47,297 bases of DNA from the NCBI GenBank assembly GCA_031289585.1, contig JAITPF010000027.1, positions 1 through 47,297 of the forward strand. The letters are read 5' to 3'. This DNA comes from Endomicrobium sp. (GTDB lineage Bacteria; Elusimicrobiota; Endomicrobiia; Endomicrobiales; Endomicrobiaceae). Below are positions 1 to 9,950 of the stretch, piece by piece; within the stretch, counting starts at the first letter, position 1, and each line of letters opens with the position of its first letter. The translations under genes and the position numbers were made by a program. The notes below the pieces were generated by a model. That model worked only from the letters and a program-made list of their open reading frames with translations. It was not told the DNA's origin and ran no database searches.

Positions 1-34
1 ACCATCTACGAAAAGAAAGTAAGAGATATTGTAA

Positions 35-66
35 GGGGCTGTCCTAGAACTAAAATGGACAGCCCC
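35..66. terminator. Perfect 10-bp GC-rich hairpin, terminator or IS end
   Basis: The inverted repeat GGGGCTGTCC / GGACAGCCCC encloses a 12-nt loop. It is followed by TGTCTTATTTG rather than a clean T-run. GGGGCTGTCC-type ends are common as terminal inverted repeats of insertion sequences, so this may be the right end of an IS whose body lies left of the window. A transcription terminator is the alternative. Bases 1-34 can be read as an open frame running in from the left, but it is too short to identify. Confidence 0.45.
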
Positions 67-155
67 TGTCTTATTTGACCTATTGAGATCAATAGCTAAA
101 GCAACAGTGGAATCAAAAATATTCTTTGGCATAAAATAATCAACTAGCTCTGTCC

Positions 156-246
156 GTCATTGCGAGCCTACGAAGTAGGCGTGGCAATCTTTCTCTTTTA
201 ACGACGTAGATTGCTTCGTCAGGACTTTGTCCTTCCTCGCAATGAC
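156..246. repeat. REP/MITE-like 91-bp palindromic repeat
   Basis: The element is bounded by the perfect 11-bp inverted repeat GTCATTGCGAG / CTCGCAATGAC. It holds internal hairpin motifs GCCTACGAAGTAGGC and AGGACTTTGTCCT. It carries no coding sequence. A partly degraded, inverted copy lies at 1336-1425 and fragments at about 1229-1250 and 39062-39178, so it is a dispersed family in this genome. The length, the terminal repeats and its placement between genes suggest a non-autonomous MITE or REP element. Confidence 0.7.
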
Positions 247-350
247 AGCAAAAAATATGGATTCCTGGTTTCGCAAAAGGTCTAATTAGTAATTTTCCCA
301 AAATTTATGCTTTCAATAGTTGTAAAATACATTAAAAAATAGTTTTTTAG

Positions 351-1196
351 TTATAAAGGTTTTTTTTCAGGAATGCCGGATTTGCGAGGAAATTGTGCAG
401 GAGTATCTTTGTATTTCTTAAAAACCAAAATACAATAATCCAGTTCTTGCTCTGGTAAACTATAAGACGTTATTCGTTCTAACTTTGCTCCTAAATGCTT
501 AAGAGCATTTTTTACTGATGGAAGTCCTTGTTCTAAGCTTTCTGCTGATTTTTTTGTTTTGTGAACAATAAAGTATCCACCGATTTTCAACAGAGGTATT
601 GAAATCTCAAGATTGGGAGAAAACTTACTTACAGCTCTTGATAAAACAAAATCGTACTGTTGTCTATATTTTGGATTTTGTCCTATTTCTTCAGCCCTTT
701 TGTTTAATATTTCTATATCAAATCTAAGTTTATTATTTACATTATCAAGAAATTTACATTTTTTTGTTATTGATTCAATTAGTGTAAGTTTAATTTCTGG
801 AAGCGCAATTTTTACAGGTATTCCTGGCATTCCCGAACCTGTGCCAAGGTCAACAGCCTTTAAAGGCAATGTTTTATAAGGCAAATTTAAGGTGAGTTTA
901 GTAACATTTTTATTTAACCTTTCATTCTTGTTGAAGGGAATAGTTGAAGAGTTATGTATTGTTGAAATATTATTTATAGCTTTTGCGCTATATAAGGAAT
1001 CACAAAAATGTCTATATATTAAATCTCTTTCACTTTTAAATGAAATTAAATTAAACATCTTATTCCATTCGTTGATCTCACGAAAATAGATCTCAAATTT
1101 TTCACGCATTTCTCTTGAAAAAAAATCGATGATATTTTCTAAAACATAATTTTGAAATTCATTAAACAGTATTTCGTTTTCCATAAAATTAAACAT
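351..1196 (-). CDS. rsmG: 16S rRNA (guanine-527-N7) methyltransferase RsmG
   Basis: RsmG methylates N7 of G527 in 16S rRNA using S-adenosylmethionine. The SAM-binding motif VDLGTGSGMPGIP lies near residues 115-127, followed by the acidic strand LTLIES. The N-terminal half carries the family pattern FNLISFKSERDLIYRHFCDSL. At 281 codons it is longer than typical RsmG (about 210-240 aa). The extra length is a low-complexity Asn/Thr/Ser-rich insert at about residues 75-110, just before motif I, and a basic tail ending KSGIPEKKPL. The first ATG has a close AAAGG; an ATG four codons in (1184) is the alternative start. It lies downstream of mnmG in the same direction, but the gap with repeats (1197-1474) argues for a separate unit. 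Confidence 0.9.
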   Translation of the reverse strand: MFNFMENEILFNEFQNYVLENIIDFFSREMREKFEIYFREINEWNKMFNLISFKSERDLIYRHFCDSLYSAKAINNISTIHNSSTIPFNKNERLNKNVTKLTLNLPYKTLPLKAVDLGTGSGMPGIPVKIALPEIKLTLIESITKKCKFLDNVNNKLRFDIEILNKRAEEIGQNPKYRQQYDFVLSRAVSKFSPNLEISIPLLKIGGYFIVHKTKKSAESLEQGLPSVKNALKHLGAKLERITSYSLPEQELDYCILVFKKYKDTPAQFPRKSGIPEKKPL

Positions 1197-1335
1197 AAAC
1201 CTTTATTATATAAATAAATTGATACGCCTACTTCGTAGGCTTGGTAATGGCGTCTAAGATCATAAGTACCGTATCATTTCTGCCTTCAATTAAGACACTT
1301 GAGGTAAACTCCAGCAGGAATCCACGTTTTTTACC

Positions 1336-1425
1336 GTCATTGCGAGGAAGGACAAAGTCCTAACGAAGCAAATCTGTGTTGTTAAAAAAGAAAAGATTGC
1401 CTTACTTTGGCGCCTTAGCCTTACC
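1336..1425. repeat. Inverted, degraded copy of the 91-bp repeat
   Basis: The stretch from GTCATTGCGAGGAAGGAC to GAAGCAAATCT is the reverse complement of the right half of the repeat at 156-246, with few changes. The other half (AAGATTGCC then TTACTTTGGCGCC) has drifted. The space between rsmG and the next gene (1197-1474) also holds a GCCTACTTCGTAGGC hairpin at 1229-1243. No gene is visible there. Confidence 0.6.
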
Positions 1426-1474
1426 CTTGACTATTTTTGTTCCTAACGTTATTATAAGCAGACTCTAATAATTC

Positions 1475-1921
1475 TTATGTTTGTTTATTTTTGTTAATAA
1501 GTTTTTGAATTGCTTCTTGGTAGCAAGTGTCTGCTTTTTTATCAGCTTCTGTTCTTACTTTATTTGCTTCTCTAAGCATAATGGCAATGTTCTTTAATTC
1601 TTTTTTTTCTTTGTTTTTGGTATTATTTCTTATAACTTTTGCTTTGTTTTCTAAGGATTTAGCTTCCAAGATGGTTTCTTTCCTTTCTGATATTGCATTA
1701 TCTTTCATTCTAGCTGCCTTCTTTTTAACAAGATTTTCATCGTTTTTCGACTGTTTCTTCATTTCTTTTACGTCACTTTTAATCTTTTTTAATTCTTTAG
1801 CTTCTGCTTTGATTTTTACTTTTTCAGATACATCTGGATTACTAGCTTCTTGCGCAGATGAGAAGATTCCTATTGTGAAAACAAATACTACGACAAATAG
1901 CCCCGTTGTGAGTTTTTTCAT
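1475..1921 (-). CDS. Exported Lys/Glu-rich coiled-coil protein, unknown function
   Basis: I do not recognise the family. The first 23 or so residues (MKKLTTGLFVVVFVFTIGIF, then SSAQE) form a typical Sec signal peptide with a plausible signal peptidase I site after SSA. The mature part of about 125 aa is almost all Lys, Glu, Ala and Asn with heptad-like spacing, predicting a long helical coiled coil in the periplasm. There is one Cys near the C-terminus. The start has a GGGG ribosome-site core nine bases upstream. It lies 12 bp downstream of the SemiSWEET gene in the same direction and is probably the last gene of the mnmG unit. A periplasmic chaperone or envelope-spacer role is possible but not shown. 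Confidence 0.6.
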   Translation of the reverse strand: MKKLTTGLFVVVFVFTIGIFSSAQEASNPDVSEKVKIKAEAKELKKIKSDVKEMKKQSKNDENLVKKKAARMKDNAISERKETILEAKSLENKAKVIRNNTKNKEKKELKNIAIMLREANKVRTEADKKADTCYQEAIQKLINKNKQT

Positions 1922-1933
1922 TCGCGTGCCCCT

Positions 1934-2212
1934 TTATTTTAGAGTTGTCTTATCTGTTCTGTCGTATTTTATTTTTAGAATTATTTGAATACTTGCAAGA
2001 ATAAATACTACTATGTTTGTTACATAAATTGCTGGTTTTTCAAATATTACTCCGTAAATTATCCATAATATATTGCCCATTATATAAAGGATAAACATTT
2101 GTATTGAAACGTCTTTTGCAGCTTTCGTTTTCCACGTTTTATAAACCTGAGGTATAAACGCTATTGTAGAAAAAAAACCGGCAATAAAACCTAAAAACTC
2201 TAAATAAACCAT
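1934..2212 (-). CDS. SemiSWEET/MtN3-family sugar transporter
   Basis: This 92-aa protein fits the bacterial SemiSWEET family: small three-helix proteins that dimerise in the inner membrane and pass sugars by facilitated diffusion. Three hydrophobic segments are seen at about residues 5-22, 38-56 and 62-82. The first carries the family PQ-loop signature FIPQVYKTWKTKAAKDVS, and the conserved GNILWIIYG lies in the second. The start overlaps the end of the ferredoxin gene by 13 bases, so the two are probably co-translated. For a host-associated cell with few genes, a sugar uniporter is a sensible route for host sugar, but the substrate cannot be read from sequence. Confidence 0.85.
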   Translation of the reverse strand: MVYLEFLGFIAGFFSTIAFIPQVYKTWKTKAAKDVSIQMFILYIMGNILWIIYGVIFEKPAIYVTNIVVFILASIQIILKIKYDRTDKTTLK

Positions 2213-2991
2213 TTGTTTATTTCCTCAATGGTCAATACTTTATATGTTTTCTTCATTAAAAAAGATTTTATTGCATGTGATGGGCAATAAGATATACATC
2301 TCATACATAGCTGGCATTTCTTACCGTTAAAAATAGGATATTCCTTTTCAAGTGAAATATTTTTAACAGGGCATATTTTAATACAAAGTCCGCATTTATT
2401 ACATTTATCTTTAACTGTATTAAATTTAACAATTTTTTGAAACAAATTTCCTTGCCATCTATTTATTATAAAATTCGTTCCTGCAAAACATATTTTAAAA
2501 AATAAATTTGTTTTTCCTGCTTTTGCCGTTCCATCAGCAAGAGCTGTTGCATAACTTTCTATTTTACTATATGCTTTTGCTCTTTTTGTTATATTGTTTT
2601 CTTCTTTCTGTACTGCTATAAAGTTGTTAGGCATTAAAAAGCCTTTAGTCCCTATTAAAGAATAACCTTTCTTTTTAAGAATATCTCCAAAATTTGTAGC
2701 TGCATTGAGAGAAGAATCTCCCATAGTGGTAAGTATAAATACTTCTGTCCCATCAACTTTTGGCAGATTATTTATAAAATTTTTTACTATTGGAAACGTA
2801 TTCCAGCAAGCAATCGGAAAACATATCCCAATTGTGTTTGACAAATTTATTTTTACAGGACTAATTTTAGTTATATCGTTAACAGTAACAGTACATCCAT
2901 TTTCTTGAAGCACTTTTGCAGTTTTTTTTGCGACAAGATATGTATTTCCCGTACCTGTAAAAAAATATATATCAACTATTTTGTTTTTCAA
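2200..2991 (-). CDS. EFR1-type flavodoxin/4Fe-4S ferredoxin protein
   Basis: An N-terminal flavodoxin-like domain begins with the FMN phosphate loop FFTGTGNTYLVAKK. The C-terminal third has two 4Fe-4S motifs, CNKCGLCIKICPVKN and CQLCMRCISYCPSHA. This architecture is the EFR1 family of electron-transfer proteins; the partner is unknown. I chose the TTG at 2991 because it has GGAG 11 bases upstream. An earlier TTG at 3027 would add a 12-residue Lys-rich tail and a deeper overlap with mnmG. Either start lies inside the 3' end of mnmG, so translation is probably coupled. The following SemiSWEET gene overlaps its end by 13 bases. Confidence 0.85.
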   Translation of the reverse strand: MKNKIVDIYFFTGTGNTYLVAKKTAKVLQENGCTVTVNDITKISPVKINLSNTIGICFPIACWNTFPIVKNFINNLPKVDGTEVFILTTMGDSSLNAATNFGDILKKKGYSLIGTKGFLMPNNFIAVQKEENNITKRAKAYSKIESYATALADGTAKAGKTNLFFKICFAGTNFIINRWQGNLFQKIVKFNTVKDKCNKCGLCIKICPVKNISLEKEYPIFNGKKCQLCMRCISYCPSHAIKSFLMKKTYKVLTIEEINKWFI

Positions 2992-4768
2992 TGTTTTTTT
3001 GTCTCCTTTCTTTTTTCTGTTTTTCAAGGTGTATAGTTAGTATTGCAATGTCCGATGGCTTTATTGCGTGTATCCTTGAAGCTTGTCCTATAGTTTGTGG
3101 GCGTACTTTAAAAAGTCTTTGCTTTGTTTCCGTAGAAAGTGACGTAAGTTTATTGTAATCAAAATCTTCTGGTATTCTTCGATCTTCATTTTTCCTCATC
3201 TTATTTGCCATTTTATCTTGAATTTCGATGTAGCCTTCATATTTTTTGTGAATATAAATTTCTTCTTTTGCCTTTTCAATAGACCAAGGAGATAAATCCT
3301 CATCAGTTGGTAGATTTTCTATATTGCCTTCGTATATGTTGGTCAATGTATTTCTATAAAGTTCAAATTTTTTATAGGCTTTATCTGATATAAGGCCTAT
3401 TGAATGCCCTACATCCATAAGCCTTAAATCGGTATTATCATTTCTTATTGAAAGTCTATATTCTGCTCGTGAAGTGAACATTCTGTAAGGTTCGTCCATA
3501 CCTTTTGTTGTTATATCATCTATCAGTATTCCTATATAAGATTCATTTCTTCCAAGTATAATAGGAGATTTTCCTAAAACTTTAAGACCAGCATTGACTC
3601 CTGCAATAAAACCTTGTGAAGCTGCTTCTTCATAACCTGTTGTTCCGTTTATCTGTCCGCCTAAGAAAAGATTTTCCACTGTTTTTGTTTCCAAAGACTT
3701 TTTTATTTGTAAAGGGCTAGAATAATCGTACTCTATAGCATATCCATATCTTATCACTTTTGCATTTTCAAGGCCAGCAATAGAATTTATCATTTGTTGC
3801 TGTAAGTCAAAAGGAAGTCCTGTATAAAGTCCATTTAAATAGACCTCATTAGTGTTATAACCTTCTGGTTCTACAAAGATATGATGACTTGTTTTTTCAG
3901 GATACCGTTCTATCTTCTCTTCTATTGCAGGGCAATATCTAGGGCTTTTACTGTTGACTTTCCCGATAGAAATGGAAGAAAGTTCAAGGTTGTCACTTAC
4001 TATTTTGTGTGTTGTAGGATTTGTATAAGTGAGCCAGCAAGAAAGTTGTTTTAAATTCTTTCTCCATTCTTCAACTTCTGTGAAATGAGAAAAAGGCTTT
4101 GGCTTTTCATCGCCAGGTTGTTCTGTCATTTTTGAATAATCTATTGAAAGAGTATTGATTCTAGGAGTTGTAGTTGTTTTAAATCTTTCAAGAGTCAATC
4201 CGCAATCTTCAATAAGCGATTTTGAGAGATAAGAAGCAGGTCTTTCATTAAATCTTCCGCCATCAAAATGCATTTTCCCAAGATGTATTGTTCCTTTTAA
4301 GAAAGTTCCTGTGGTTACTACAACGGCATTTGTCTCTATTGTTTCACCAGTGAGTATTTTTAGTCCACAGACTTTACCATTTTTTACTATTAAAGATGTG
4401 GCTTCAGATTGCAATGTTTCAAGATTTTGCTGATTTTGTAAGGATTTTGACATTAAAACAGAATAAAGTTCTTTATCGCATTGTGCTCTTGGTGACCATA
4501 CTGCAGGCCCCCTTGAACTATTTAACATTTTAAACTGTAGTCCAGCATGATCTGTTATCCAGCCCATTTCGCCACCCATAGCGTCGATTTCTCTTACCAT
4601 TTGTCCTTTTGCAATTCCGCCCACGGCAGGATTACAAGGCATTCTTGCTATTGAATCTACATTTAATGTAATAATAAGAGTTTTTAACCCCATTCTTGCA
4701 CACGCCAAAGAAGCTTCACAACCAGCGTGTCCTGCGCCAATAACTACTATCTGATACTTTCTTTCCAT
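2972..4768 (-). CDS. mnmG: tRNA uridine-34 carboxymethylaminomethyl modification enzyme MnmG
   Basis: MnmG (GidA) works with MnmE to install cmnm5 on the wobble uridine of several tRNAs, using FAD and methylene-tetrahydrofolate. The FAD Rossmann motif VIGAGHAGCEASLACARMG is at residues 8-26. Family blocks follow: PCNPAVGGIAKG, the long GGRFNERPAS region, and LFLGGQINGTTGYEEAASQG near residue 370. The C-terminal helical MnmE-binding domain includes RIPEDFDYNKLTSLSTETKQ. At 598 aa it is slightly shorter than usual (about 620) but complete at both ends. The ATG has AGGA seven bases upstream. It is the first gene of a minus-strand unit with the ferredoxin and SemiSWEET genes. Confidence 0.97.
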   Translation of the reverse strand: MERKYQIVVIGAGHAGCEASLACARMGLKTLIITLNVDSIARMPCNPAVGGIAKGQMVREIDAMGGEMGWITDHAGLQFKMLNSSRGPAVWSPRAQCDKELYSVLMSKSLQNQQNLETLQSEATSLIVKNGKVCGLKILTGETIETNAVVVTTGTFLKGTIHLGKMHFDGGRFNERPASYLSKSLIEDCGLTLERFKTTTTPRINTLSIDYSKMTEQPGDEKPKPFSHFTEVEEWRKNLKQLSCWLTYTNPTTHKIVSDNLELSSISIGKVNSKSPRYCPAIEEKIERYPEKTSHHIFVEPEGYNTNEVYLNGLYTGLPFDLQQQMINSIAGLENAKVIRYGYAIEYDYSSPLQIKKSLETKTVENLFLGGQINGTTGYEEAASQGFIAGVNAGLKVLGKSPIILGRNESYIGILIDDITTKGMDEPYRMFTSRAEYRLSIRNDNTDLRLMDVGHSIGLISDKAYKKFELYRNTLTNIYEGNIENLPTDEDLSPWSIEKAKEEIYIHKKYEGYIEIQDKMANKMRKNEDRRIPEDFDYNKLTSLSTETKQRLFKVRPQTIGQASRIHAIKPSDIAILTIHLEKQKKERRQKNIEKQNS

Positions 4769-4996
4769 ATAACTATCCTATTAAAACTATTTATGTTGAT
4801 GAAAAATTCTATCTTTTTGTATTTCCAAAAGCAATTTCATATATTGGTTAGACACGACAAACGCATGAAAGATCTAATAGATTTTCCTTGTTGTTGCTGT
4901 TGTTTTTTTACCATTGCAAAAAAATGTGAGCAACTGGAATTCTATCATCAATAACTTTTTTCATACATTTGTTGTGACACCATTTACATTACACGT

Positions 4997-5072
4997 TAGG
5001 GTCAAAGCTGAAAACGCCTTGAGAGATTATGTTTCAAAATTCTAAAATGTCGCATATGTATATAACCAATAC
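4997..5072 (+). mobile_element. 3'-end remnant of the IS481/IS3-like element, copy 1
   Basis: TATGTTTCAAAATTCTAAAA and the next block GTCGCATATGTAT..AACCAATAC match the last part of the transposase remnant at 41850-42064. The same end also occurs at 5787-5863 and 22070-22141. No transposase frame remains here. The copy stops seven bases before the -35 box of the tRNA-Arg promoter. The rest of the gap between mnmG and the tRNAs (4769-4996) shows no gene or clear signal on either strand. Confidence 0.7.
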
Positions 5073-5078
5073 ATTGCA

Positions 5079-5108
5079 TTGACGCAATAAGTTTATTTTT
5101 GTTAAAAT
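5079..5108 (+). promoter_or_regulatory. Sigma-70 type promoter of the tRNA-Arg/tRNA-His unit
   Basis: TTGACG at 5079-5084 and TAAAAT at 5103-5108 are separated by 18 bases and end 19 bases before tRNA-Arg. The -10 context GTTAAAAT is the same as in the promoter before tRNA-Lys (26873-26878), which supports the call. Confidence 0.6.
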
Positions 5109-5127
5109 AGGCAAAGCTTGATTGATT

Positions 5128-5201
5128 GTCTCCGTAGCTCAATTGGATAGAGCAACTGCCTTCTAAGCAGTAGGTTGCGTGTTCAACTCACGCCGGAGAC
5201 G
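5128..5201 (+). tRNA. tRNA-Arg (TCT)
   Basis: A complete cloverleaf can be drawn. The acceptor stem is GTCTCCG with CGGAGAC and discriminator G. The anticodon stem ACTGC/GCAGT holds loop CTTCTAA, giving anticodon TCT for AGA codons. The T arm is GCGTG-TTCAACT-CACGC. CCA is not encoded. tRNA-His follows after 10 bases and is probably on the same transcript. Confidence 0.95.
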
Positions 5202-5211
5202 TTTCTTATTT

Positions 5212-5286
5212 GGTGGTTGTAGCTCAACTGGTTAGAGCGTCGGCTTGTGGAGCCGAAGGTTGCGGGTTCAAGTCCCGTCAGCCACC
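5212..5286 (+). tRNA. tRNA-His (GTG)
   Basis: The acceptor stem GTGGTTG pairs with CAGCCAC, with the extra G-1 (5212) facing discriminator C (5286), which is the hallmark of tRNA-His. The anticodon loop TTGTGGA gives GTG. The T arm GCGGG-TTCAAGT-CCCGT closes with one wobble. The 3' end of the gene coincides with the end of a serine-recombinase remnant on the opposite strand and is the left edge of the accessory island. Confidence 0.96.
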
Positions 5287-5590
5287 CCAAGCAATACTAT
5301 CCTTCAAGCCGCTTATTAGATTAAACGGCTTTCTGTATGAAAAATCAAGCGTTTTATTTTTAAGTTGCAAGTTCCAAAGTATCAAATTGATAATTTTGTT
5401 TTTTGTCTCTACTTTGGAACTTTTAAAAATTTTCACTATATTTTTAGCCATTTTTGCTATCGTTTCCATAGAAAGCGTAAATTCAGTAAGCGATATAGGA
5501 CTTGCCTTAATTTACTCTTCAAAATTCACCTTTTCATTTATCAAATCAGATTTTTTGACCTTTAAATGTCTATATGGATTATATATTATG
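5278..5590 (-). pseudogene. Large serine recombinase, C-terminal remnant 1
   Basis: The minus strand encodes the typical tail of a large serine recombinase: a coiled-coil stretch (VKKSDLINEKVNFEE, then IKASPISLTEFTLS) followed by KNKIINLILWNL, KTLDFSYRKPFNLIS and a terminal WGG. An in-frame TAA at 5512-5514 interrupts the coil between NFEE and IKAS. The catalytic and zinc domains are gone, so only about 100 codons survive. The last codons and the stop lie inside the 3' end of tRNA-His, which suggests the parent element inserted at that tRNA. Two more copies of this tail are at 14570-14720 and 15960-16060. Sequence from 5591 to 5786 shows no gene I can identify. Confidence 0.75.
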
Positions 5591-5786
5591 TTATATATGA
5601 ATTTTTTGAGGCTTCTCAATGCGGTAAAGTCATAAAAAAATGCGGAATTTTCATTAACCTCTTGTGCTGAGCATTCGCCAAACAGGTTGAATAGGTTAAA
5701 ACAGATATGCGACAAAGTTAAAGTATGAAGAAGAAAGAGGGAAGTAAAAAGAGATACGAACAAGAAATATAAGATATATAAAATAC

Positions 5787-5863
5787 CTCATTTATCTTTG
5801 AATCTAAAAACGTCTTTGCAGGTCCCAAAATTCTAAAATGTCGCATATGTATGTAACCAATAC
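5787..5863 (+). mobile_element. 3'-end remnant of the IS481/IS3-like element, copy 2
   Basis: CTCATTTATCTTTGAATCT encodes the transposase piece HLSLNLK, and the end block AAAATGTCGCATATGTATGT plus AACCAATAC matches the copy at 41850-42064. An internal stretch is deleted (TTGCAGGTCCC instead of TTGCAAATAATGTTTC). It directly precedes the truncated restriction-enzyme gene and may have removed its start. Confidence 0.7.
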
Positions 5864-5879
5864 AGGAGTTTGAAAGCAT

Positions 5880-7857
<1,978 letters not shown>

Positions 7858-7949
7858 TGTGTAAATCTTTTATTGCCATTTTTAAGGCGTAAATAGGGTG
7901 GTTCTTGCGAGATTGAATTGATTGAGCAGTTATGTTTTTCTTGACAAGT

Positions 7950-8432
7950 TCATAACAAGTGCCAGGAAACCCCAGCCTTAAAAGGCTGGGGAGGGGCATA
8001 CTAAGCACAAGTTAAGATATCACGTGGTGTGAGTGCCAAAGTATCGGAAAGAGTACTGGGAAATCTTCTCGCAAGACGACTGAAAGAGCTGTTGAAACTG
8101 GCTTGTGAAGTCAATTGGTGGAAGTCGAATATACAGGAAAGACCATGTGCATCTGTTGATACAAATATGGGCTGACAAGCCAGTTTCAACAGTGATGCAA
8201 GTATTGAAAGGCGGGACGAGTAAAAAATTGCGAGAATAATTTCCCGAGGTAGAGGAATTTTTGTGGGGCGATAGTTTCTGGGCTGATGGGTATTTTGCTG
8301 AAACAGTTGGGATAGCAGATGAGGAAATGATAAGAAGATATACTCGTGAGCAGTAAGCCGAAATTATGTCATGCCGTTAGTTGTTGTCGTTAAAGAAGCC
8401 ACGTCCTAAAGGGCATGGTAGCATTTCACTTT
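7950..8432 (+). mobile_element. Decayed IS200/IS605-type element, copy A
   Basis: The left end has the subterminal hairpin CCCCAGCCTT-AA-AAGGCTGGGG (7970-7991). The right end has the imperfect hairpin CCACGTCC-TAAA-GGGCATGG (8399-8418). Between them is a broken Y1 transposase. Subterminal hairpins and no inverted terminal repeats are typical of IS200/IS605. The termini TTCATAACAAGTG.CAGGAAA and GCA..TTTCAC are shared with copy B at 10228-10818. The gap 7858-7949 and the AT-rich stretch 8433-8533 hold nothing else I can identify. Confidence 0.75.
8003..8356 (+). pseudogene. TnpA (Y1 HUH transposase) remnant, copy A
   Basis: Frames must be joined to read the protein: HKLRYHVV, a TGA in place of Trp, VPKYRK, then after a shift VLGNLLARRLKELLKLACEV, then after another shift DHVHLLIQIWADKPVSTVMQ, LKGGTSKKLRE, a TAA, and FPEVEEFLWGDSFWADGYF. 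The HUH metal motif is visible as HVH (about 8144-8152). The order of blocks is that of IS200-family TnpA (about 130 aa). It is clearly inactive. Confidence 0.75.
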
Positions 8433-8533
8433 AATTATTATATAAAATTCAATCACAGTATTACAAATTGCAGTTATCGTTAAAAATATTTTATTGAACT
8501 TATAAAAATATAAAGAGTTTGTATAGGAGTTAT

Positions 8534-9083
8534 ATGAGCAATACTTCTAATGCTTCTGCTTCGGCGTTTGGCTGGGATTTTCAAGCAAATGCCCGCTATA
8601 GTGTTGATGTTAGATAACATTAAGATGGCTTCTTCTGTCAAGGTAGAAGGGCAAACAGAGGATATCGAGCTAAATCTTTCAAATGGAAGAATTATATATT
8701 CACAAGTTAAGTCTGTAAATAATATTGATAATACTTCTAATAATATATCAAAACTAACAGAAAGTATAAGGACTTTAAATAATGCTGTTTCTTCAAATAG
8801 AAATAATACTGAAAGGTTAATTTATATAACTAATTCGCCGAATCCATTTAATGATAAATCAACTGTCGCTATGTTTTCAAGAAAAGCAAGAGTTCCATTT
8901 ATTTCATTGCCAAACAGTTGTAAAAATAAAATAAGAAAGATAATCGCAGATAATTCATTTACTTCAATACGAGAAGATTTACTTGAAGTTCATATTATTC
9001 CTTTTTTTGGAGAAAATGAAAGCAGGTATGAAACAATTAAAACAACAGTTATTGAGTTGAAAGATGAATTATTGGGGTTTTAA
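8534..9083 (+). pseudogene. Cap4/DUF4297-like dsDNA nuclease domain, frameshifted
   Basis: ATG 8534 has AGGAG four bases upstream and begins MSNTSNASASAFGWDFQANA. The frame then ends because of an extra C in the CCC run near 8600. After the shift it continues AIVLMLDNIKMASSVKVEGQ, TEDIELNLSNGRIIYSQVKS and on to GF at 9083. The pattern W-D-F-Q-A..EDIEL..IIYSQVKS is that of the PD-(D/E)XK-like dsDNA nuclease domain of Cap4/DUF4297 anti-phage effectors (D-I-E-L and Q-V-K as catalytic elements). Only about 183 codons are present, against roughly 400 in full effectors, so the ligand-sensing half is missing. No CD-NTase gene is nearby. Family assignment is by motif only. Confidence 0.5.
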
Positions 9084-9105
9084 TTAAAGTTAAAAAGAGG
9101 TTTCT

Positions 9106-9939
9106 ATGGCTGAAAATTCAAATTTTTCTAAAATAGTTGTTTTTGAAAGCGCAAGAATTAGGCGGACTTGGCATAATGACGAATGGTGGTTTGTCGTAAA
9201 TGATATAGTGAATGCTCTTACAGATTCAGTAAATATTTCAGATTATGTAAAGAAAATGCGTAGTAGAGATGAAGAGCTTAGCAAAGGGTGGGGACAAATT
9301 GTCACCCCCCTTTCTGTTGAAACAGCAGGAGGAAAGCAAAAATTAAATTGCGCTAATACAAGAGGTATTTTTCGTATTATTCAATCAATCCCTTCCCCAA
9401 AAGCCGAACCGTTTAAACTCTGGCTTGCAAAAGTCGGGTATGAGCGTATTCAAGAAATTGAAAATCCTGAACTTGCCACGCAAAGAACAAGGGCTTTGTA
9501 TAAAGCGAAAGGATATAGCGACGATTGGATAGAAAAAAGGTTGCGCGGTATTGCAATCCGCGACGAATTAACAGACCAATGGCAGAAACGCGGGGTTAAA
9601 GAGCAAAAAGAATATGAAATTTTAACTGCGGAAATTTCAAAAGCAACCTTTGGAATGACGCCGTTGCTTTATAAAAAATATAAAGGCTTAAAAAGAGAAA
9701 ATTTAAGAGACCATATGACAGATTTGGAACTTATTTTTTCAATGCTCGGCGAAGCTTCAACAAAAGAAATAACAATAAACAAAAATGCCAAAGGTTTTAT
9801 TGAAAATAAAAAAGCGGCTATTGAGGGTGGGAAAATTGCAGGAAATGCCAGAAAAGAATTAGAGCAAAAAAGCGGGAAAAGAGTGGTTAGCCGTGAAAAT
9901 TACAAGCAACTAACACAAAAACAAAAGGTTATAAAGTAA
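9106..9939 (+). CDS. Bro-N domain protein (phage antirepressor-like)
   Basis: The first 110 residues are a BRO-N domain: WWFVVNDIVNALTDSVNISD, YVKKMRSRDEEL, and NTRGIFRIIQSIPSPKAEPF. The rest (WLAKVGYERIQEIENPELAT..RGIAIRDELTDQWQKRG) is the long C-terminal region usual in bacterial chromosomal Bro proteins. It ends in a basic Lys-rich tail. BRO-N domains bind DNA in phage antirepressors and viral proteins; the role of chromosomal copies is uncertain. The frame is intact (277 aa) with AAAGAGG five bases before ATG, unlike almost all its neighbours. It lies 22 bp after the Cap4-like remnant and may have been co-transcribed with it. Confidence 0.75.
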   Translation: MAENSNFSKIVVFESARIRRTWHNDEWWFVVNDIVNALTDSVNISDYVKKMRSRDEELSKGWGQIVTPLSVETAGGKQKLNCANTRGIFRIIQSIPSPKAEPFKLWLAKVGYERIQEIENPELATQRTRALYKAKGYSDDWIEKRLRGIAIRDELTDQWQKRGVKEQKEYEILTAEISKATFGMTPLLYKKYKGLKRENLRDHMTDLELIFSMLGEASTKEITINKNAKGFIENKKAAIEGGKIAGNARKELEQKSGKRVVSRENYKQLTQKQKVIK

Positions 9940-9950
9940 TAGTTCTTTAC

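Noticed and set aside
2992-3027. TTG 3027 as the start of the ferredoxin gene
   Set aside because: It adds a 12-residue Lys-rich tail not usual before the flavodoxin strand. The TTG at 2991 has GGAG upstream. The case is not closed.
4727-4954. 75-codon plus-strand frame after mnmG
   Set aside because: Low-complexity Phe/Cys/Lys composition, overlap with mnmG on the other strand, and no ribosome site or recognisable motif.
5210-5635. Long plus-strand open frame of 141 codons across tRNA-His and beyond
   Set aside because: It begins inside the tRNA gene and has no ribosome site. The opposite strand carries the serine-recombinase tail, which explains the open frame.
5512-5763. 83-codon minus-strand frame as a separate gene
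   Set aside because: Only its last 20 or so codons fit, as the recombinase coiled coil before an in-frame stop. The rest has no match and no start signal.
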